DNA of 54,671 nt, from contig JAUYGY010000008.1 of NCBI GenBank assembly GCA_030690315.1, forward strand, positions 1 to 54,671. The letters run 5' to 3'. This DNA is from Aequorivita sp. Lineage in GTDB: Bacteria; Bacteroidota; Bacteroidia; Flavobacteriales; Flavobacteriaceae. The notes beneath the pieces were generated by a model. The model saw nothing but the letters and a program-made list of their open reading frames with translations. It ran no database searches and had not been told where the DNA came from. The translations under genes and the position numbers were made by a program. Of the stretch, positions 49,924 to 54,671 are shown piece by piece. Position 1 is the first letter of the stretch. Each line of letters begins with the position of its first letter.

Positions 49924-51771
49924 CTATTGTTCTATTGAGATTTTGATAATTACTAAGGTACCGGTAGGTTTCCCATTTTCATCGGTTTTATCTATTATTT
50001 GTATGCTGTTGTCTTCTGATTGGTTGAGCAACTGTAGGCGCTTTTCGGTAACTTCAATTCCCCTTGATTTTTTTGTGGCTTTTAGAATTGATTTTTCATC
50101 TTTGGAAGTCTTTCGCCCCACACCATTGTCTTCTATTTCACAGATAATAAATTCATCGTTCTTTTTAAAATGGACACTGAGTGTTTTTTCGCCTTCTTTT
50201 TTGTTTAGAAGTCCGTGCAGTATCGCGTTTTCCACAAAAGGTTGAACAAGTAGGGAAGGAACTTCAATGGCGTTGACATCTAGATTGTTATCTACTTCTA
50301 TTTTGTATTTAAAGGAATGGTTAAACCTAAGTGATTCCAGTTCCAGATATTTTTCAAGCAGCGAAATTTCTTCGGCCAGTACGCCATTGGCTTCTATGGA
50401 GCTCTCCAAAAGATTGCGCATAAGCAGGCTAAATTTGTTGAGGTATTTAACGGCGCTTTCTTTTTTATTGGAGGTTATTAAATGTTGAATGGAACTTAAT
50501 GAATTAAAAATAAAATGCGGGTTCATTTGCGCGCGTAGGGCACTTATCTGGTTTTCATAAGCGGTTTGCCGTAATTGAATTTTTTCCTCATTGTCCTTTT
50601 GCATTTTGTAGTTAAGTCCCAACCCAAACAGCAATACTTCCGCAACGCTTCCCAACATCATATAATGCCTGACTGTGGTAAAGAGCATGGCCAAAGCGCC
50701 TGCGGTAAAAAGTAGGGAACCAACTATTATAAAATATGCGAGGGCATTTTTAGAATATATTAAAAGATAAAACACAGCAACTACTGCAAATACTGACATT
50801 ACAATTCTATGGATATTCATTATAAGTAGTTGGGTATCCAAAAGTAAATTAAAGGAGAAGTAAGTGTTTAGAATAATAAGTATCAATAAGAAGATTGCAA
50901 TTCCATTAATGGCTTTATTTAGTTTTGGATAGTTACGGGCGGTTTCTAAATAATGTTTTGCAAAAGCTACATAAAATAGATTGATGAAAATCTGTAGGCT
51001 GGAATGGAACCAAATAGAAAACACAGTATAATCATAGGTTAACCAAACAATGATATTGTAGGCGCTTCTTCCCAAATAGATCAATAAACATAATGTGTAT
51101 AGGGAATAGAAAAGAAAATCGAGTCTTTTGGATATAAAATAGGTTATGAGGATAAAAATGAAAATGATAAAAAAAGCGCCCACAAATAGATAATCCCTTG
51201 ATGCTTCCACAACTTCTTCCCATGTGTAATAATTACTTTCAATGGTTTTTTGTTGTGCTGAACGCAGCATGGGTTGCAGGTTTTCAAAGCCATCTTTGGA
51301 TGATATTCGCTTTATTTTAAAATAGAGATACTTGTTGTTTATCAAGTTTTCGGTACTGAAATATACCCCGCCTTTGGGACTGTAAAATGTATATTTCTCT
51401 TTGGTATTTAAGGGGCCATATTCCTTTAATTTAATATTGCCTTTATCCTGATAGTAATAGGAGATATTATAAAAACCACCTGTATGCAGGTACCAAATAC
51501 TGTCTTGTTTTAAAAGAGGCAAGAGGGAAGTGAAATCTGTCCGTATCCAATAGGAATTTTTTGAATCATTTTTTTCGGGGGTGGCAGGAGCAGGGGTAAA
51601 GAGGGATTCCTGCTGTATCAAAGTTTTAAGGGAAATTGTATCTCCCAGCGATTTATGAATAGCAAAGGGAACTTTTTTGTGGAAGGTATTCACTTTAGCC
51701 TGTGACAAAGCTTTGGGCGGGAGCCAGCAAAATAAAAAGAATAAAAAAATAAACTTAATACAATGCGTCAT
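49924..51771 (-). CDS. 7TMR-DISM sensor histidine kinase (LytS/YehU class)
   Basis: This 615-residue kinase has a signal peptide, an extracytoplasmic 7TMR-DISMED2-like beta domain (about 30-185), seven membrane helices (about 195-375), a coiled coil and the His_kinase domain. The phosphoacceptor is in AQMNPHFIFNSLSSIQHLI, the N box is QPFVENAILHGLLN, and the D box EIEDNGVGRK. All ATP-binding features are intact. The upstream degenerate kinase gene overlaps it by 4 bp (ATGA). Confidence 0.93.
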   Translation of the reverse strand: MTHCIKFIFLFFLFCWLPPKALSQAKVNTFHKKVPFAIHKSLGDTISLKTLIQQESLFTPAPATPEKNDSKNSYWIRTDFTSLLPLLKQDSIWYLHTGGFYNISYYYQDKGNIKLKEYGPLNTKEKYTFYSPKGGVYFSTENLINNKYLYFKIKRISSKDGFENLQPMLRSAQQKTIESNYYTWEEVVEASRDYLFVGAFFIIFIFILITYFISKRLDFLFYSLYTLCLLIYLGRSAYNIIVWLTYDYTVFSIWFHSSLQIFINLFYVAFAKHYLETARNYPKLNKAINGIAIFLLILIILNTYFSFNLLLDTQLLIMNIHRIVMSVFAVVAVFYLLIYSKNALAYFIIVGSLLFTAGALAMLFTTVRHYMMLGSVAEVLLFGLGLNYKMQKDNEEKIQLRQTAYENQISALRAQMNPHFIFNSLSSIQHLITSNKKESAVKYLNKFSLLMRNLLESSIEANGVLAEEISLLEKYLELESLRFNHSFKYKIEVDNNLDVNAIEVPSLLVQPFVENAILHGLLNKKEGEKTLSVHFKKNDEFIICEIEDNGVGRKTSKDEKSILKATKKSRGIEVTEKRLQLLNQSEDNSIQIIDKTDENGKPTGTLVIIKISIEQ

Positions 51772-52454
51772 TCTAATAGGTTAGGCAGGTTTAGTGTTAT
51801 TTTACCTCCTTTTCCATCGCAATTTTCATTAAATGTAATCTTTTTTTTGATGTTATAGTTTTTGCAAGTGTTAAGCTGTCTAATTTGATCTTGCCATTTA
51901 ATCAGTTGTTTTCGATAGTCCGGGATGTATTGTGGGGTTTCCTTTGGACTTTCCCCATATTTAAAAACAACGGTAACCAGCACATTTTTTGGTGATGTTT
52001 GAAATGAGATTTCAATGTGATAGTTTTTGTACTGGTTGTAAATGGCATGCTCAATTATATTTTCAAAAAGAGTTTGCAAAATAAAGGAAGGAATAGTTGC
52101 ATCAATATTATCAGAATCTTGAACTAAAATATAATCAAACTGGTTGTTGTACCTCAGTTTTTGAAGTGAGAGATAGGCGTTCAGCATTTCTATTTCTTCA
52201 GAAAGCTTTACCGTTTCCTCGTCTAGATGTTTTAAGTAAAAACGAATTAGCTTGCTAAAGATGGATAGATAGAACAGCGAGGCTTTTTTGTCGCCAGTAG
52301 TTATAAAATACTGAACTGCATTAAGGGCATTGAACACAAAATGGGGGTTCATCTGGGCGTGGAAAGCTTTTAACTGGAGCTGTGCCATTTCCTCAGAAAG
52401 TTTTGTCTTTATTTCTTCGGAATTATTTTCGAGATTTTTATTCTGGGAAAACAT
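51768..52454 (-). CDS. Soluble histidine kinase-like protein with degenerate ATP site
   Basis: This 228-residue protein has no membrane helix. It keeps the phosphoacceptor region (HAQMNPHFVFNALNAVQYFI, His at about 38) and an N box (LFENIIEHAIYN), but the D box expected as E-x-DNGVG reads VVFKYGESPKE and the G2/ATP-lid motif is not found. It therefore probably cannot bind or hydrolyse ATP normally. The 4-bp overlap with the true sensor kinase suggests they work together, for example as partner, inhibitor or phosphate sink. Confidence 0.85.
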   Translation of the reverse strand: MFSQNKNLENNSEEIKTKLSEEMAQLQLKAFHAQMNPHFVFNALNAVQYFITTGDKKASLFYLSIFSKLIRFYLKHLDEETVKLSEEIEMLNAYLSLQKLRYNNQFDYILVQDSDNIDATIPSFILQTLFENIIEHAIYNQYKNYHIEISFQTSPKNVLVTVVFKYGESPKETPQYIPDYRKQLIKWQDQIRQLNTCKNYNIKKKITFNENCDGKGGKITLNLPNLLE

Positions 52455-52506
52455 AAATAAAAGGGAGTTAAGGATGTTACAATTCTGAATAGGGGCTTTA
52501 ATTTAA

Positions 52507-52540
52507 AAAAGGCTGCCTTAATTTTTAAGAACAGCCTTTT
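52507..52540. terminator. Bidirectional terminator
   Basis: AAAAGGCTG and CAGCCTTTT form a perfect 9-bp stem around a 16-nt loop that itself can pair (CCTTAA/TTAAG). It lies upstream of the kinase genes and would end leftward transcripts that come from the T9SS protein gene. Confidence 0.82.
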
Positions 52541-52580
52541 CTTTATTGATTACAATACTAAACTTGGAAAAACCCGTTGT

Positions 52581-52712
52581 GCATTTTGATGAATACCAAT
52601 TAATTTTAGCAAAAATTTCAAGTTTTTACCTCTTATCCTAAAGGAAGAACTTGAAATTTCATCGATATTGCCTTTAGGGTTAGGGTAAAAATCGATGAAA
52701 TACTCAAAATGC
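52581..52712. other. Structured intergenic element with nested inverted repeats and complementary loops
   Basis: Three perfect inverted repeats are nested: an outer pair GCATTTTGA/TCAAAATGC (52581-52589, 52704-52712), a 12-bp pair AAATTTCAAGTT/AACTTGAAATTT (52613-52624, 52648-52659) and an 11-bp pair ATTTCATCGAT/ATCGATGAAAT (52656-52666, 52691-52701). The two inner loops carry the complementary octamers CCTAAAGG (52637-52644) and CCTTTAGG (52671-52678). It may be a structured RNA in the 3' part of the leftward transcript, or a small miniature element. It is not seen elsewhere in the window. Confidence 0.6.
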
Positions 52713-52731
52713 CCAGGGGTTTGGGAAATAT

Positions 52732-54285
52732 TTATTGCTTTAAAATTTTATAGGTTGCAACGTTATTTTCAGCACTCACCTTCATAACATACATTCCGGT
52801 TGGTAAATGTGAAAGGTCTATGCTTTTCTTTGTTGCATTAATTTTTTGGCCATACACTTTTTGTCCAACCAAGTTGAAGATCAAAACTTCATCAATACTA
52901 GTTTTGGCACTTAGGTTTAACTCGTTTGTAACTGGGTTTGGATAATATGTGAAATCTTGGAAACTGTTTTCACCCGTGCCCAATATTCCGGAAAGATTCA
53001 CAGATACATCCGCTTTTTCAAAACCATCAATAAGTGCCGCAAAAAGATAATATGTTGTTCCAGCCGTAGCAATAATGGATGAAAGATTGTTGGGGCCGCA
53101 CATATTTGTTTGCTGATCTACCCAAGTAAGTTCATTGGCAGCGGTAACGTTTTCATTGGGCGCGGAGAAAAATATTACCCCGCCAGCGCCTTGGGCAACC
53201 GATATTCCTGCAACCACTTGTCCATCAATTTCGGCGGTAAATTTATACCAAACTGGGCGGGCCACAGGTTCACATCCTGATGCTCCACCATCATTGGTAT
53301 TAGTAGCGGCTGCAAAAATAACATCTTCATCATTGTAATCTTCGAGACCATTTAAGCTGATGGCATTTTCAATTAAATCATTCTCTGGCACTAACGCTTC
53401 GTTAATATTGATTAATATATCAGCATAATATGCGTTTTTCATATAAATATAGTAGGTAGTTCCTGCTATAACATCAAGGGAAGAGGTATCGCCCATAGAA
53501 CAATCATTGCCGGATTGGTTTACAAAAGTAAGTTCCAAGCCGTTTGTGACATTCTCATCTGGCGCAGAGAAAAATATTATGTAGGGCACTCCGGTATTGT
53601 TCAAGATAGTTGCTTCAACATTTCCTGATGTTAGGGCGGTAAACTTATACCAAACCCCTGCCGTAGATACACTACAATCACCGTCTGTAGCGTCATTGGT
53701 AAAAGTGGCGTGATTAAATTGCACACTGCCTTCAATATATGGATAAGGACCTTCGGCAACGTTTATGGCATTTTCAATCAAATCGTTAGTTGGTACCATA
53801 GCAGATGCAATATTTATCAAGACGTCTGACACAATACTGTTTTTCATCAATATGTAATAGCTTGTTCCCGCAGTAGTTTCAATAGTAGAAGAATTTCCAA
53901 CTTCACAAGGATTACTGCCTTGGTCCACATAAGTTAGTTGGGTTGCGAGGGTTACATCTTCATTTGGTGCCGAAAAAAAGATAACTATTGAGCTTTGTGG
54001 ATTCACCATCACCGCACTAACCAAACCACTGTTAATGGCAGTAAATTTATACCATACTGCGGCTGCAGCAACATCGCAGGCCCCACCTGGAGTATCATTA
54101 TTACTCGTAGCTTCGGGAAAGTTTACTGACAATTCTGAATAGGGAAATGGTCCCTGATCAATGTCGATGGCGTTTGCAATTAGGTCATTGCTCGGTGGCG
54201 CGACCATTGGGTTTGTTGCGAAAACCGTTGAAACAGTTAAGAGCAACATTACTAATAATAAAGGCATTGTAAAATTTGTTTTCAT
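52732..54285 (-). CDS. T9SS-secreted protein with three tandem modules
   Basis: This 517-residue protein has a signal peptide (LLLVMLLLTVSTVFA), three modules of about 134 residues starting at residues 33, 167 and 302, and a C-terminal type IX sorting domain (YYPNPVTNELNLSA to the end). Each module starts NDLIxNAI, and carries VWYKFTA, IFFSAPxExVT and AGTxYYI in the same order, with two conserved cysteines. The modules are probably immunoglobulin- or PPC-like adhesion domains. The export route is clear, the ligand is unknown. Confidence 0.88.
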   Translation of the reverse strand: MKTNFTMPLLLVMLLLTVSTVFATNPMVAPPSNDLIANAIDIDQGPFPYSELSVNFPEATSNNDTPGGACDVAAAAVWYKFTAINSGLVSAVMVNPQSSIVIFFSAPNEDVTLATQLTYVDQGSNPCEVGNSSTIETTAGTSYYILMKNSIVSDVLINIASAMVPTNDLIENAINVAEGPYPYIEGSVQFNHATFTNDATDGDCSVSTAGVWYKFTALTSGNVEATILNNTGVPYIIFFSAPDENVTNGLELTFVNQSGNDCSMGDTSSLDVIAGTTYYIYMKNAYYADILININEALVPENDLIENAISLNGLEDYNDEDVIFAAATNTNDGGASGCEPVARPVWYKFTAEIDGQVVAGISVAQGAGGVIFFSAPNENVTAANELTWVDQQTNMCGPNNLSSIIATAGTTYYLFAALIDGFEKADVSVNLSGILGTGENSFQDFTYYPNPVTNELNLSAKTSIDEVLIFNLVGQKVYGQKINATKKSIDLSHLPTGMYVMKVSAENNVATYKILKQ

Positions 54286-54389
54286 GATTAATTAATTTTT
54301 TATAATTACACATCAAAACTAGAGACGCTGCTTGCTATTTATTAGTACGAATTGACGAATGGTTTTTTTGGATTGATGGATGGGAATAT

Positions 54390-54420
54390 TGGTGGGTAGT
54401 GGTTAGTGGGTAGGGGGTAG
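54390..54420. repeat. G-rich degenerate repeat
   Basis: GGTGGGTAGTGGTTAGTGGG followed by TAGGGGGTAG is a run of GGGTAGT-like units directly before the 14-bp tandem repeat. It could form a G-quadruplex on the plus strand. Confidence 0.5.
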
Positions 54421-54476
54421 TAATGAATAATTAGTAATGAATAATTAGTAATGAATAATTAGTAATGAATTACTAG
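54421..54476. repeat. 14-bp tandem repeat, four copies
   Basis: TAATGAATAATTAG occurs three times exactly and a fourth time as TAATGAATTACTAG. The spacer 54286-54593 holds this, the G-rich run and the 5' flank of the insertion sequence, and no gene. Confidence 0.88.
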
Positions 54477-54561
54477 TGATGCGTTGATTTTTTTAAAAAG
54501 CTTATAATTAACTGATATTAAAATACTTACATACGTTCTTTGATTTTTTGATTTGAATTGA

Positions 54562-54569
54562 TATGTAGC
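54562..54569 (+). promoter_or_regulatory. -7 box of the right-end transposase gene
   Basis: TAGCTTTG near 54566-54573 matches TAnnTTTG (position given to within a few bases). It overlaps a small inverted repeat AGCTTTGCC/GGCAAGCT in front of the transposase start. Confidence 0.45.
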
Positions 54570-54593
54570 TTTGCCCTCTTTTTAAGGCAAGCT

Positions 54594-54671
54594 ATGAATA
54601 CAGGTAAATATATTTTCGCTCAACTTTTGCAGTTTATAAACCACTATGAGTTTGAAAAGTGTGTTTCTAAA
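54594..54671 (+). CDS. IS4-like transposase, N-terminal part (cut by window edge)
   Basis: The frame starts at 54594 and runs off the right edge after 26 codons: MNTGKYIFAQLLQFINHYEF then EKCVSK. This is the typical start of another DUF4372-containing IS4-like transposase of Bacteroidota. It differs from the one at the left edge, so the two belong to different insertion sequences. The rest of the element is outside the window. Confidence 0.72.
   Translation, partial: MNTGKYIFAQLLQFINHYEFEKCVSK

Noticed and set aside
54421..54476. CRISPR-like array
   Set aside because: The units are directly adjacent 14-bp tandem repeats with no spacers and no cas genes nearby.

Overview
The window reads as a chromosomal segment of a member of the Flavobacteriia (Bacteroidota). 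The evidence is the AT-rich sequence, the near absence of Shine-Dalgarno sequences, promoters of the TAnnTTTG type, and a short RpoD lacking region 1.1. Two proteins carry C-terminal type IX secretion (T9SS) sorting domains, there are many Bacteroidota-type DUF families (DUF3822, DUF4256, DUF3817), and there is a Bacteroides-type second EF-G. I cannot name a genus. Both window edges cut into the 5' end of an IS4-like (DUF4372-type) transposase gene, and the two genes are different. This suggests the segment is bounded by insertion sequences.

Layout. 1-5.0 kb: partial transposase, dnaX, RNase P RNA, then a leftward group of a membrane-anchored protein, a DUF3822 protein, rsmD and a small protein. 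5.1-10.8 kb: RecD-like helicase, DUF4126 membrane protein, a KdsB/iron-alcohol-dehydrogenase fusion, an acyltransferase and a lipoprotein. 10.8-14.9 kb: leftward yebC, then an apparent operon gcvT-glsA-(RmlD-like)-phhB. 15-17.9 kb: aldehyde dehydrogenase, DUF72 protein, acyl-CoA thioesterase. 18-26.6 kb: an envelope and osmotic-stress region with three different MscS-type channels, a DUF3817 gene and its truncated copy, a DUF805 gene, a VanX-like dipeptidase, an SDR, an OmpA-like lipoprotein, a 45-residue membrane protein and an SLC13-type permease. 26.7-31.7 kb: rpoD, small secreted or membrane proteins, UspA, a DUF1456 protein, a leftward cluster of three very small ORFs, and an MFS transporter. 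31.7-36.4 kb: DUF4256 protein, a Crp/Fnr regulator, two pirins, a YceI protein and a secreted thioredoxin-fold protein. 36.7-48 kb: cold-shock protein with a structured leader, an RCC1-repeat T9SS cargo, EF-G2, a zinc-ribbon SDR, a VF530 protein, an SF2 helicase, a peptidoglycan-binding protein with a possible L,D-transpeptidase-like end, and an RhlE-type helicase. 48-54.6 kb: EamA transporter, a LytTR two-component system with a second, degenerate soluble kinase, a structured intergenic element, a three-module T9SS protein and a second partial transposase.

Most genes are housekeeping or stress functions in short transcription units, several ending in clear hairpin terminators. The most unusual items are: a tandem cluster of micro-ORFs (29761-30129), two of which end in the same YSWN[LM]KRRF signature; the one-frame KdsB-alcohol dehydrogenase fusion, which points to 8-amino-Kdo chemistry; a nested hairpin element with complementary loops at 52581-52712; and a 23-bp site shared by the pirin and YceI promoters at identical spacing. 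All functional statements are made from motifs and family recollection without any database search.
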